A model generated the notes under the pieces. That model was not told the origin of the DNA and did not search any database. It was given only the letters and a program-made list of their open reading frames with translations. Source: Nicotiana tabacum (lineage: Eukaryota; Streptophyta; Magnoliopsida; Solanales; Solanaceae). From it: 64,000 nt of DNA. The translations under genes and the position numbers were made by a program. The stretch is taken from positions 109,159,161 to 109,223,160 of the forward strand of contig NC_134087.1 of NCBI RefSeq assembly GCF_000715075.1, read 5' to 3'. Positions 1 through 11,880 of this stretch are shown here, in pieces; position 1 is the stretch's first letter, and each line of letters starts with the position of its first letter.

Positions 1-897
1 CTAATCAGAATCAAATCAATGTAAGTACCTCCCTTCAATTAAGGAGTTAAATAACAAATAAGGAAATAAATCAACGTACGACCAATAAGGAAAGATTTCA
101 AATACAGTAAGTATAGGGTAAACAATTAGGGTTAAGTTCAGAAAAATTCTAATTAAGGAGATGGTTAGTAAGAATCAAGTACCAATGCAGACAAAGTAAG
201 CAAATCAATCAAATTGAATAGAAAGGGTAGGAATCGAAGGTTTTTAAAAAAAGGTCGTCCAATCAAACAAAGAAACAGGGGATCCATAATCAATCATAGA
301 GAAAGTCATGAGTCAGTGTTTAGCATATAAAGTAAGACATGGATAGTAAAAGGTCGACATACAACTCTAGCAAACATGAAGGTTGAACAACATTGATGGA
401 AAGAGGCAAGTCTTGAACAGTTAAGATGAACCCAAGCACATAGAATCGATGTAATTTAGGCTAAGAAACTCAGTAGAAACATAATCGAGGCTAGATAGTC
501 ACAGAAACTCAAACGAGAATCGGTTAGTCACAAAAACCAAATGAAGAACCCTAAAATTAGGGCTTTCTGCATAGACGAGTTGAAGATGTAGTAAAATCAT
601 AGGATCAGTCAAAACATGCAAGAAATAGAAGTTTAAACACAAAGAATTTGTTAAACAAGGTTTTTTAAAAGGAAGTTCCGAAATCCCTAGTTTTAGAAGG
701 AGGTGAAAAACACTTGAAATCAACGATTCTTGTAAAGAATCTCAAGGACAGTGTAAAGCTTTGAAGAAACAAACTTAAATCGTCCTAGATCTGTACAGAT
801 CTAGGAGGCGTAGAAAAGAAATTGAGGTTTCGAAAGAAACCCATATAGATATGAAGAACCTGCTTAGAAAACCCAAGGATCGTTGCAAATACAACAT
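1..897 (-). repeat. Truncated second copy of the Tat/Ogre-like LTR
   Basis: Position 1 aligns with 4245 and similarity continues with small indels to about 897/5127, after which the sequences diverge completely. This copy has a 22-bp palindrome at 784-805 where the full LTR has only CCTAGG. It is probably the other LTR of the same element, cut short on its outer-start side by the internal deletion. Confidence 0.75.
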
Positions 898-1395
898 ATA
901 GATATTTGACCATGATGCATGAACAATTTTAACCAGAGTAAGACTACTATGAGGTTTCAGATTGGTACCCTCAAGTAGACAATTTGAGGGGAAAGGCACG
1001 GAACCGTTGACTGCACCGCTGATCAACTGGTTTTACCGTAAATAAGCCTTTCTAAATTTAAGGGCAGTAAATAAGAAGAGTGCAACCACTCATTAAAGCG
1101 TTGCTATAGGATTTGATACGCATGAGTGGAATATGATGTGGAGCATGAGTTATGCAGCAATTAATAACATGTAGTCAAGTATTTGCACGTAGAAAAAATA
1201 AATATAGTATTTAAATAATTGAAAGACAATTACAGTAAAAAGAAAACAAAGAGACAAGTCAGTTTCAGGGATAAAGAATCATGAATGCATAAAAGAAAAC
1301 GGATAGTTAAATTCAAATAAGGGAGAAGGGTACGAGATAAAGCATGCTTGGGCTAATAAAAAAGATAAGTTCGTTATGGTAAGAGCCTAAAGGTA
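898..1395. other. Leader-like remnant between truncated LTR and primer site
   Basis: About 500 bp of AT-rich DNA with no ORF and no similarity to the adjacent LTR. Its position next to the primer site suggests it is the untranslated leader of the element. No motif is recognised. Confidence 0.4.
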
Positions 1396-1413
1396 TCCCC
1401 AGCAGAGTCCCCA
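1396..1413 (-). promoter_or_regulatory. Primer binding site, tRNA-Arg-like
   Basis: On the minus strand the 18 nt directly after the LTR read TGGGGACTCTGCTGGGGA. This starts with the TGG that pairs with a tRNA CCA end and differs at one position from the complement of a tRNA-Arg 3' end as I recall it. It fixes the orientation of the element and the LTR edge at 1414. Confidence 0.6.
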
Positions 1414-1620
1414 TGTTGTCGCGCCCCCTTTTTTCCTTTTTGACGGGAAAGTCCGGGTTTCGACATTTATGGGGGGTAATAACTCATTTCTTTTTTGGGA
1501 ATTGGATATTTTGAAGAGTCGCCACCTAACAAATTATGGTGCGTTAGGGAACCTAGAGCGATTAACTCTTGGATTGGTTTGCATTACCATAGATTTAGGG
1601 TAAGGGCTCAAAATAACCGC

Positions 1621-1645
1621 GAGGGGAAGGTGTTAGGCACCCCTC
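1621..1645. promoter_or_regulatory. Short GC-rich hairpin in LTR end region
   Basis: GAGGGG (1621-1626) can pair with CCCCTC (1640-1645), with an internal GGTG/CACC as an alternative pairing. It lies about 210 bp inside the primer-proximal end of the LTR, in an otherwise AT-rich element. A role in transcript termination or packaging is only a guess. Confidence 0.35.
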
Positions 1646-2659
1646 TTGGTCCACAACTGTGGGTCCTCGCCGAACTTATATTTATGAATTAGTCCATTAG
1701 CAAATGAATAGTTGAAACAAATAATTGCAAGTAAAACACGTTGGACGTTGTATAACCCAAATAATAAGGTAAAGATTTTGAACAAGTTGTGTACATATAG
1801 AAAAGTAAAGCAAAAGGATTTTTGGAAAGGAGGGGTCCTAGGTTGGTTAGCCTACAAGATCACCCCATGCAATGCCCAGTAAACACTCCTCGATGAGGGG
1901 CTACACGTGACATTAGCGCGTAGTGATCATATCCCATTCTACCCAAGTCCCTCCCCTTGGTCATAGCCTAAAGCATTCTAGTAACCTTGACACTGTCCTA
2001 CACGTGCACTACCCGTCCCTTCCTTGTGGTCCTGGAGGTATTTTAGGACCTCTAAATCTGGGCAATTCTAGACGACTCCTAAGGTACTTAAAAAAGGAGA
2101 AAATTTTAGGCGACATGCAAGAACACATAGGACTTAACAGCTAAATATAGAAAGAGATAGTTAAAAGGCTCAGGTTTACATCTACAAGTAATACACATAG
2201 GCAACATATCTCAAACACAAACAAGATCAGTCTTTGATTAGAGAAGAGGTCTAAACGGGACGCCTAAGTGGATGTCAATGCACAGAAACAAGCAACCTTG
2301 TTTTTATAAACACAACAATAAGGCTCTAATCAGTTTGCCTACTAATTTTAACCTGTTAAATCTGAACAACTTCAAGTAGTAGTAACACAGTTGGCGGAAT
2401 TTAAAAATCGCACTATAGGCTTGCCTAAACGTAGAAAAATGATGTCCTAAAAGCATGATAACTACGTTTGATATAGTAAAACAGTGGGTAGATTTTAAAA
2501 ACAGACTCTTGAATTCCTATAGACATACTTTCTAATAGTAAATTAGGGCAGTATTTGAAAAAATTCATTTAAGGAAGACAAACCATTGATTAAGCCAGTT
2601 TTCAAAGTAAACTAACATGAATTGAACTAACTTATTTAAACTAAACTGATTTTAGATCT

Positions 2660-2960
2660 TCTAATTTTTAATTCCTATGGGAATGGTATCTCATTGTTAA
2701 GAACTAATGTTAGAAACTTATAGGCATGATATCTAATGAAAACGCATGTAATTATCCGTTATAACAGATGTTGAACTTGATCACATGCTTAAGTATGGTA
2801 TCTACTTGTGAAGTTGATTGTAAAACCTATAGGCATGATTTCTAGCAAGGTGAAACAAACATAGCAAATATATAAAATTCTATAGGCATGGTTTCTAACA
2901 TGGTAGGGCAGACATAGAAAATATAAGATCCTATAGGCATGGTTTCTACCCATATTACAC
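2660..2960. repeat. Degenerate tandem repeat within the LTR
   Basis: At least four copies of a core close to CCTATAGGCATGATTTCTA occur near 2676, 2720, 2825, 2880 and 2930, spaced about 45-105 bp. The copies are imperfect and separated by AT-rich DNA, as in LTR minisatellites. Confidence 0.6.
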
Positions 2961-5900
2961 CACAAATGTGTAACTACCCACCCCAATATTCGTTTACAAA
3001 TTATTACAAACCAGATGAATGAATTACATAGATAAAGGAAAAGAAGAAGTTACACTATAGAGAGCCTAAAGCAGGCCCAAGTGATTTCCCAAACCTCCAA
3101 TAGCCTCGAATGCCAATTTCACAGACAATATCATTGTCTAGGTGCGTCAGAGTTCCCTAAGGATTTCAAGGATCCCGGGCAGTGCTCACACCTAGAATTT
3201 GTAACTAAATTGAGTAAGTGCAATGTGGAAGGGCCAGCCTCAGTGTGCCAGAGTTCAGAGGGATCTCAAAAGGATCTCAAGTAGTGCACACACACTGGAG
3301 GGTGCAGAACCTAGAGACTTAGGAGTAGAGTGAGAGTGCTTGACATAGTTTGGAAAGGTTTTAACAGTAAAGCAGTGTGAAAGAGACTTAGTTAAAGTAG
3401 TTTTGTAAATAAGATGGTTGTTTAGTAAAACAACTTTTAAGAACAGTTATGTAATTAAAAAAATAGCAGGTCAGTCAAACAAGTTCAGAAACACTCAGGG
3501 AACAAATTTCCACATAGGGTCAATTGGGGGTTGGGGACAAATAGAGCAAGTATGATGAACTTATAACAGACAGAAGTCTCTTTTGGTTGGTCCATGTAGT
3601 AAGACATAGATTCAACAGTGTTAATTAGAACACAGTTATAGAACCAGAGATGCTTTAGGGAGATTCATGGGAGTTGGGAGATAATAGAGTATAGTATTTT
3701 ATACTAAACGTGGCTGAGCATAATATTAAAACAACTTGGGGCAATAGCCCAGTAAGTGCATACTACAACTAGGCAATAGTATACAAGCATTAAACAGAGT
3801 AGAGTCAAGTTACTCAGTTCATGAGAGCATGCTGACCCTAAAGAGGTAAGAGAGGGCTAACATAATTAGATGAAGCAAAGAGATTATTTACATATTGAAC
3901 AACAGAACCATAAGTAGAAACAAATCAGGAACATGATGAACTGAAGTAATAAAAGAAACATATAATTTTTTGGGGCTTGAATTAAATCAGAGCATACCGG
4001 TATAAAGATAGTAAACACAAGGTGAAGATTAGGAGAGCGAATAATTAGCTTTGGCTTACAGCCGGCTTATTCAGAATGGTAGCAAGTAACAAAGAAAGAA
4101 ACAGAAAGCTTTAAGTGTGAGAGAGAGTTTTTTTAACCAATGTGTTCGTGTCTGTGTTAATGAAAGAGCAGGGTATTTATATTTTTAAAACAGGTAGAAA
4201 ATAAGGCAAGAATCAAAGTTCAGCAATAATTATGGAACCATGTACTAATCAGAATCAAATCAATGTAAGTAACTCCCTTCAATTAAGGAATTAAATAACA
4301 AATAAGGAAATAAATCAATGTACGACCAATAAGGAAAGATTTTAAATACAATATGTATAGGGTAAACAATTAGGGCTAAGTTCAGAAAAACTCTAATTAA
4401 GGAGATAGTCAATAAGAATCAAGTACCAATGCAGACAAGGTAAGCAAATCAATCATTTTAAATAGAAAGGGTAGGGATCGAATGTTTTTTTTAAAAAAGG
4501 TCTTCCAATCAAACCAAGAAACAGGGGATCCAGAATCAATCAAAGAGAAAGTCATGAGTCAGTGTTTAGCATATAAAGTAAGACATGGATAGTAAAAGGT
4601 CGACATACAACTCTAGCAAACATGAAGGTTGAACAACACTGATAGAAAGAGGCAAGTCTTGAACAGTTAAGATGAACACAAACACATAGAATCAGTGTAA
4701 GTTAGGCTAAGAAACTCAGTAAAAATATATTCGAGGCTAGATAGTCACTAAAACTCAAACGATAACTGGCCAGTCACAAAAACCAAACGAAGAACCCTAA
4801 AATTAGGGCTTTCAACATAGACGAGTTGAAGATGTAGTAAAATCTTAGGATCAATCAAAATATGCAAGAAATCGAAGTTTAAACACAAAGAATCAGTTAA
4901 ACAAGGTTTTTTAAAAGGATGTTCCGAAAACCCTAGTTTTAGAAGGAGGTGAAAAACACTTGAAATCAATGATTCTTGTAAAGAATCTCAAGGACAGTGT
5001 AAAATATTGAAGAAACAAACTCAAATCGTCCTAGGAGGCGTAGAAAAGAAATTAGGGTTTCGAAAGAAACCCATACAGAGATGAAGAACCTACTTAGAAA
5101 ACCTAAGGATCGTTGCAAATGCAACATGATTTTGCTTGAAATCACACTGGAGTAGCCAAGAACAGGCAGGTGACGAACCCTAGATGCAAGTCCGCATGGC
5201 CCTGGGCCCTTGAAGGTCTTAGAGGAGGCAAGCATGGCATGAGAGAAGCCATTGGAGGCTTAGGAGACGATGAGGGGTCACCGGAGATAGCCGAAGATGG
5301 GAAGTCAACAGTTGAAGTCCAAGGATAGGTTGAGAGTGTTTTGAGAGAGGAGAGGATCTTAGGGCAGCGAATATGGAAAAGGGATTAGGGTTAGGGGGTC
5401 GTTTAGAATTAAAAAGGAAAGAATGAACGAGGGCCGTTGATCTTTCAGATCAACGGCAGGATCTGATGGGTTTTGGGTCGGGTAGGTGTAATTAGGGCTT
5501 GGGTCGGGTATATTAATCCGAAATTGGGTTGGGGTATTTAGTTTAATTGAGGCTAAAATTGAAATGCCATTTGGCTAGGTTTTAAATAGCCAATTTAACC
5601 ATATATAATTTATGATAAATAATAGATGATTTTTAAAAATTAATTTCGTGTAATGAAATGATTTAAAATAGATATTTAACATTTTTAAAATATTAAAAAT
5701 CATTTATTGCATATAAAACGTAATTGTACACTAATAAGGCTAATATTGCAATTATATGCAAATTGGCTTAAAAAATACAAAATGCAATTATAAAAATGCA
5801 CTAAAATATGTTAACAATATTTTGGAATAAATATAAAATTTAGATGACTAAATTACCACAACAATAATTTGAGGGATAATTATTGGAGATTTTATGAGTA

Positions 5901-7560
5901 AAAGGGGAGGAAATAAATCAATTTATAATCTTTAAAATTATAAAAACCTTGTGCATGCTTATATATGCATATATATACTATTCTGAAAGTATTTATGCAT
6001 ATGAAAAATATATAGGAAAAAATTGGGTATCAACAACGTTCACATCACGTGCGATTTGCGGATCACATCACATAATGTTGAAAAACCAATTAATCGAGAG
6101 TGCAATATTTTGAAGCAATATTTTGGGAAGTTTAAGGGTGTGACCTTGAAAGATATTTGAGATTTTATGACTCGGAATGCAATTCCAAAGAATGCTGTGA
6201 ATTTCAGTCATGTATGCGAGAGTGATGAAAATGATGTGAAGCTTATGGAAATTCGTGTTGTGGAGTCTATTTTGTTTGAAAAAAGACTGAATCATCTGTG
6301 TTGGAGGAGTATGCAGCTATTGTTGAAGATGATAAGGCTTGTGCTGAATATCCTTGGGGTAATGTGTGTTATGAAAAGCTCATTTACTCACTGAAACATG
6401 CATTGGACAAGCATAACAAATTTCATGCAACTGAGTATAAAGTTGGTGGATTTCCATTTCTGTTATGTGCTTGGTTCTATAAGCGCTTCCCAGATATTCG
6501 GGAGAAGTATATAAGAGAGGATGAGTACCTTGATACCCCTCAGGTTCCCAGGATGTTATGTTATGTATGTGTGGAAGAGCCTAAATATAACGAACTTTTT
6601 GATTTCTTCAGTAATCATGATGTAAGTTATTTTTTTTATTTTTATCTTTGTGTTAATATGTTGACGTATTAGTTTTTTTTCCTCATAATATACTTTTTTT
6701 GTATTAAACAGAGATATCACAACTTCAGGGTATTGGATATAATTCCTACAGAAGAGGATTGAATTCAATACCTTTAATTGGACAATTACCATGCAGCCGG
6801 ATTCGTTCAAAGGTATTTAATGCGATTCCTTCAATTGGTGAATCACCACATAGTCTGAGTCGGTCAAAAGAAGTGAATCGAACTCCTGTTATTGGCGAAT
6901 CACTACGTAGTTAGAGTCGATCAAAAGAAGCAAAATCGAACTCCTGTTATTGGCGAATCATCTCGTACCCAGAGTCGTTCTAACTGTTCTACAACGGCGT
7001 TTGAGAATGAATTAGTCGCACAATATGTTCTGTAAGTTTTGAGCTGAAGTTTTTTGGTTGTGTTTTTGTAAAACTACAACATGTTTTTGAGCTGAAGTAT
7101 TGTTCTGTTTATGATGAACTTCAACATTATAATAGCTGAAGTTGTGTTCTGTATTTGCTGAACATCAACATTCTTTTATATCTGAATTTTTGTTCTGTGT
7201 CTCTATACTAGAGGGTAACGATGGAGGTTCAAAGGCATGCAGAAAAGAAAGAAGCACGATCATGAAAGAAGTTTTCGATCAGTTTAAACGGGATGAGCGA
7301 TCTGTTATTGTAGATGCAGTTTTTGAAAAAGTGAAGGTAAGCTAATTTATAGAGAAGTCTTTTTTTTCTGCTAATGTTATTTAGATTAATCATTGTTAGT
7401 AATTTTTTTCTAGGAATATTTCAATGAGAAGTTTGAAAAGTTGTTTAAGATTGTTGACAAATCAAATGGAATGGATGATGACAATTATGATTTGATGAAC
7501 TATCGACAATATGATAGGATGAACGACTCTTTCGAACATCTATCGGATATTAATGTTGTT

Positions 7561-7970
7561 CATGATGCATCGCATAAAGTCGCAGATGAAAATGCTACAC
7601 GTTAGAAAGAGGCTTTTGAAGGCAATCAACATGTTCAAGAACAAGTTGAAGAGGAACGTTCCAGTGTTGATAGACTGAGCAGAGATGGAAATGATGAACA
7701 GTTATCAACTGAGAATGTTGGAAACAAGCAAGGTGCAGATGATCAAGTTGTTGATACTGAAGAACATGCTGCTCATGATGCATCACATAATGTCACAGAT
7801 GAAAATGCTACACATGAGGAAGTGGCTCTTGAGGGCGATCAACATGTTCAACAACATGTTGGAGAGGAACATTCCAGTGTTGATAAACTGAGTAAAGATG
7901 GAAATGATGAAGGGTTATCAATTGAGAAAGGTGCAGATGATCAAGTTGTTGATACTGAAAAACATGCACC
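7561..7970 (+). repeat. In-frame tandem duplication (213 bp) in the Ulp1 linker
   Basis: Copy one begins at 7561 and copy two at 7774, both with CATGATGCATC. The period of 213 bp equals 71 codons, so the reading frame is kept. The unit encodes an acidic, Gln/Val-rich stretch. Copy two lacks about 15 bp present in copy one, and copy one has a stop (ACGTTAG) where copy two has an open codon. Confidence 0.85.
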
Positions 7971-8178
7971 GAGTTGCTCTTTGGGTAGTGATATTGCAAA
8001 AGGAAATTTGTTTGGCGATGGAGATCATGCACCTGTTGGTACTTTAGAACTGTCATTGAGTGATGTGTGTAGCACTATTGGGAAAGACAATCGATTTGCA
8101 GAGGCGCTAGCTATTTGCAAGGAACTTTTATAATATCCTGTAGTGAAATTTTCACTACAGGTATAAAATTTTTCTATG

Positions 8179-8180
<2 letters not shown>

Positions 8181-8230
<50 letters not shown>
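8181..8230. repeat. (AT)25 microsatellite in a Ulp1 intron
   Basis: Fifty uninterrupted bases of alternating AT, ending 10 bases before a CAG acceptor at 8238-8240. It is perfect, unlike the other repeats in the element, so it probably expanded recently. Confidence 0.95.
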
Positions 8231-8233
<3 letters not shown>

Positions 8234-9504
8234 ATTGCAGCCATTCCCCCTCTTTATGAATATGCAGTGGAAGCTGAAAATAATTGTCCTTCAATTGATA
8301 CAACTCAAAAACTCTCTGATGATGTTGAATTGAATGAAGATAAAGTTGACAAAAACCTTCCAGAGAATACTTCAATGCTCCTCGACGTTGGTGCACAATT
8401 GAATGAAACTGGAGATGCTGATATCGACAAAGGCATACAGCTTGGGGAAACGACAGCGGAAGACAAACTTCCAGGTATTCTATAGATCATGAATTTATTA
8501 TGTTTGATCCAAGTATATTTTTTATAGTTTGAAATTTTACATACTTTATTTTATTTTTTTATGTTTTTTGAATGATTATTTAGCAAGACTCAATGCAACT
8601 CAAAAAGAATTTGGTGAGCTTATTCAGCTATATCAAAAAGGAAAAATACATCTATTCACACCTGTTGGCTCACAGACAGGTGTGAAGTATATTTGTATTA
8701 TTTTATAAAATTTAGTCAGTATTATTTATTTTTTTGCAGGAAGATATAGGCGTATATGAAGTTAAAGGAAGTGGATCTATTGGAATGCAAACACCATGTG
8801 TCTCAACACTTAGACCAGGTAGTTATTTTCTGCAATTCGATTATAAGGTGTTTTTTTGCCTAATGTATTTTTATATCAGTTGTATTTATGTTTATATTTT
8901 CCTTGCTTTTGCAGATCTCATCTGATGCATCGCAACTTCTTCCAAATCCTAAGAGAAGGAAGATTTCCAGTTCTCCTATGTGTGACACCAGTGATATTCC
9001 CAACTTCAATTTATGCTCATTTTTGCTGGGTAGTACACAAGGGACTGGTTCAGAAGGTAATTCTGCTGCTGTTGTTGTTGGTGATGAGAGATAAGAACTT
9101 CGTGAACAACAGGGAGTTGGTCAAGTATCTGCCACGATGGCTATGGATTTTCCCCCTACTACTGAACAACAACAGTTAGTTGTGACGGAACAACAGGAAG
9201 AGCAAGCAAAAAGAAGACCAGACAAAAAAGGAAAAGGATTCATGTGGAGAGTATTTGGTTGAGATCTCCTTACGTCATTCCTAACACAAAAGCGAAGGGG
9301 GGAAGATTGGAAAGTAGGAAAGACTACACGAAGGTGTCCCTTCCATTATGCTAATCAAGACAGTGAATTGATGCAAAGATTTACAGAGTGGTTGGAGACG
9401 GATGCCAGTGAATATAATATTAATCCATTCAGATTATCTAGAGTTGATATTCCAAAATCATTCTTTTCGAGCTTGTGGATCCTACCTCTGATCTTTCGGA
9501 TGAA

Positions 9505-9887
9505 GTAAGTTATTAAGTTTATTTTTTGAATAGGTTTTCAACTATATTTCCCAAAACTTCAGCTTATTTTTATAGTAAAGTTTTTGTACTGTAATTTGGC
9601 AAACTTTATCTTTATTCATAGTAAAACTGCCGAGTTTTTTAGCTTATTTGCTAAAACTTCAGCATAACCTTGCCGATGTTTTTGACATGTATTCTCTAGT
9701 TTTTTTCTGAAGTTTTAAATCAAACATGCTGAAGTGGTTTAGATTATTTCCTAACACTTCAAACTGAATATGCTTAAGTTTTTGTCATGCTGTTTGTAGT
9801 TTTGTAATGCATTTTTTCTAAACTTCATACTTGTGCATGCTGAAGTTTTTATTTCACATATTTTCATTTGTTGTTGTTCATTTGCAG
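9505..9887 (+). other. Ulp1 intron containing ACTTCAG/CTGAAGT motifs
   Basis: The intron begins GTAAGTTATT at 9505 and ends TTTGCAG at 9887. It contains at least five copies of the short motif AACTTCAGC or its complement GCTGAAGTT, the same motif that forms tandem arrays downstream of the gene. A similar cluster sits in the intron at about 7030-7170. Confidence 0.65.
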
Positions 9888-10710
9888 CATATGGAAGTGG
9901 ACATATATTTCTTGCGCAAAAAATATTGCTATCACTTTCCAAGTTATCCAAAATCAAGATGTGCAGTAACAGATTTATTTTATGATTAGTATATGACTAA
10001 GTTGGCTAGTATTCATCCTTCGGAAGAACAGAAAGAGAAAATTAGAAAAAGGAAGGAAAATATAATGGAGGATAAAAAAAATAGCAAATCAAAGAGAAAG
10101 AGGACATCCAAAAATAGGAATGTGAGGATTATGAAGAAGTAGAAGAAGCGGTTATTGAAGCACTTACCGACTTTAGCTAGTTTATTGAAGAATCAACGAA
10201 TGAAAAGGTTGCCAAGTAAGTAAAAGGCCTCGACCTTTCCTGTGGTATCACATGGGCATCTGCCAAAAAAGTATTCTTTCCATTTCGACTTACGCCAAGG
10301 TCGGGCCAGAGATCTATGCACTACGTTTTTTGAATTCTATACATTAAAGATAAAACTATATATGTGTATGATTCCATGGGCAAAGTAACATATGAGCGTG
10401 CGCTCAAATAAATCAGAAATTATGCCCGGTTGATCCCACACTGTTTCCAATGCTTGGACTTTGGTACACATAATAAAAGTTATGGAAAAGGTCTTGTGGA
10501 TAAATTTTAAATTAAGTGGATGAACACACCGCTGCAGGGTAACAAGTATGTGTTTCGCATATATTTTACCATGCATCTTATGTTTATTCTTCAATTTCTT
10601 TTTCATATTCCTTTGTAGTGTTTCTTGTGGTGTATTTGCTCTTATGTTCATTGATATGTGGTTGAAGAAAGAAGATGTCTTCAAGTTCGATCAAAGTCAA
10701 GCATTAACAT

Positions 10711-11880
10711 TCAAGAGAGAATTGACTGCCAATCTTTGGGCTCATGGAAAGTGAAAATAAGATAGCGGTGATGAAACTTCAGAAGAGCAACTAGGACATG
10801 ATTATGGAGATTTTGAAGAGACTATGTGTGAATTTTTTGATTAGAGGATTGGCTGCACAAAATTTGGATTTTGTGAATATACATTAATTAGTTTTTTAGT
10901 TGACTTAGGTTCAATCAAATATTTTTGTGTCTTTTATCATGAATTTTAAGTACATTTTTGTGGAAAAAACTTCAGCATGAAGTAAATAACTTCTGCTTTT
11001 TAAGCTGAAGTTTTCGTTAAAAGTCATAACAAAAGTGTCGACTGTAGGACAAAAACTTCAGCTTATCATGTGCTGAAGTTTTTAGAAAGGAACTAAATAA
11101 CTTCAGCAGTTTTTGCTGAAGTTTTTGAAAAATCTTTACGACAAAAACTATTGAGTCCAAGACAAAAACATCAGCTTATCATGTGCTGAAGTTTTTAAAA
11201 ATGCACTAAATAACTTCAGCAGTTTCTGCTGAAGTGTTTGAAAAAGCTTTACGACAAAAACTATTGAGTCTATGACAAAAACTTCAGCTTATCAAGTGCT
11301 GATGTTTTTAGAAATGAACTAAATAACTTCAGCAGTTTCTACTAAAGTTTTTGAAAACGCTTTACGACAAAAACTATTGAGTCCAGGATAAAATCTTCAA
11401 CTTATCATGTGCTGAAGATTTTAGACATGCATTAAATAACTTCAGCTATTTTTTTTTTAATCTTTTTTGCATTTACTAGCTACTTTTTGTCATTTATCAC
11501 CTACTTCATATTTCATTTAAATTTCTCTGACCATATAGTAAATGATCCGAAAAGTTACTTTTGCATTTACATTGATTATGTGAAAACTTTTGAGGCTGAA
11601 GTTATTTTTTTACTATAGAAAAACGGTGGCCTTATTTTTACTATTTTTTTATTGCATTTACCACCTACTAGCATTTTCCACCTACTTGTTTTACCACCTA
11701 CTTATCTTGTTACATTCAATTTCTCTGACCTTAAAACAGTTAACAAACCCGAAAAGTTACTTTTACATTTATAGATATTAAATTGATTAGGTGCACTCTT
11801 TGGCTATATTAACAATCTCTTCACTTGAAAATTTCCTAGTCATCCATAGACTTCTATCATATTTTTTTAAATTTATATTC
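10711..11880 (+). repeat. Segmental duplication, copy a (Ulp1 tail, array and spacer)
   Basis: This block runs from the last Ulp1 codons through the hairpin array to AAATTTATATTCA. It recurs in the same order as 12290-12976 continued at 52069-52961. Copy b is shorter in the array. Both copies share the Ulp1 tail context, the GGATTTTGTGAATATACATT segment and the spacer with CATTTACTAGCTACTTTT. Confidence 0.75.
10960..11450. repeat. Tandem array of about 113-bp units with hairpin motifs
   Basis: Units contain ACAAAAACTTCAGC, GTGCTGAAGTTTTTAG, ACTAAATAACTTCAGC and a conserved TTTGAAAAAGCTTTACGAC stretch, repeating near 11045, 11160, 11274 and 11388. Inside each unit ACTTCAGCAG and CTGCTGAAGT face each other across a 3-4 base loop; the copy at 11213-11235 is perfect. 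Confidence 0.85.

Larger units (their letters stand above)
1..6035 (-). mobile_element. Tat/Ogre-like LTR retrotransposon, internally deleted, runs off left edge
   Basis: The element reads on the minus strand. A very long LTR (1414-6035) is followed by an 18-nt primer binding site (1396-1413), about 500 bp of leader-like DNA (898-1395) and then a second stretch (1-897) that aligns colinearly with LTR positions 4245-5127. LTR ends are TGTTG...CAACA. The 4.6 kb LTR and a primer site matching the 3' end of a plant tRNA-Arg are typical of the Tat/Ogre lineage of Ty3/gypsy elements. No gag, pol or ORF1 coding is visible, so the interior was probably lost by a deletion joining the leader to the middle of the other LTR. 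The other end and its target duplication lie outside the window. Lineage assignment is an inference from LTR length, termini and primer site. Confidence 0.7.
1414..6035 (-). repeat. Complete LTR (4622 bp) of the Tat/Ogre-like element
   Basis: Boundaries are the imperfect terminal inverted repeat TGTTG (1414) and CAACA (6035). On the coding (minus) strand the LTR starts TGTTGATACCC and ends GCGCGACAACA, immediately before the primer binding site. The stretch 5600-6000 is very AT-rich. The right boundary is supported by the abrupt switch at 6036 to sequence belonging to the Ulp1 pseudogene. Short ORFs inside are not coding: they share no family motif and are interrupted in the partial second copy. 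Confidence 0.75.
6074..10843 (+). pseudogene. DUF1985 / Ulp1-like (C48) cysteine protease pseudogene of the MULE
   Basis: The family removes SUMO-like tags; plant transposon copies have an N-terminal DUF1985 and a C-terminal protease. DUF1985 is visible at 6298-6621 (WGNVCYEKLIYSLKHALDKH and GGFPFLLCAWFYKRFP), ending at a GTAAGT donor (6622). The next exon starts at 6712 after a CAG acceptor. A long acidic linker (about 7410-8135) carries a 71-codon tandem duplication. Further exons lie near 8241-8475, 8583-8680, 8742-8818 and 8915-9500, the last with a basic PKRRK stretch resembling a nuclear signal. Protease pieces follow at 9888-9987 and 10340-10843, with DKTIYVYDSMG and the Cys motif SCGVFALMF (Cys at 10626). 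Damage includes a stop near 6158, a frameshift in an A run near 6280, stops in the linker and near 9090 and 9985, and loss of a recognisable catalytic-His segment. Exon edges are read by eye. Confidence 0.8.
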
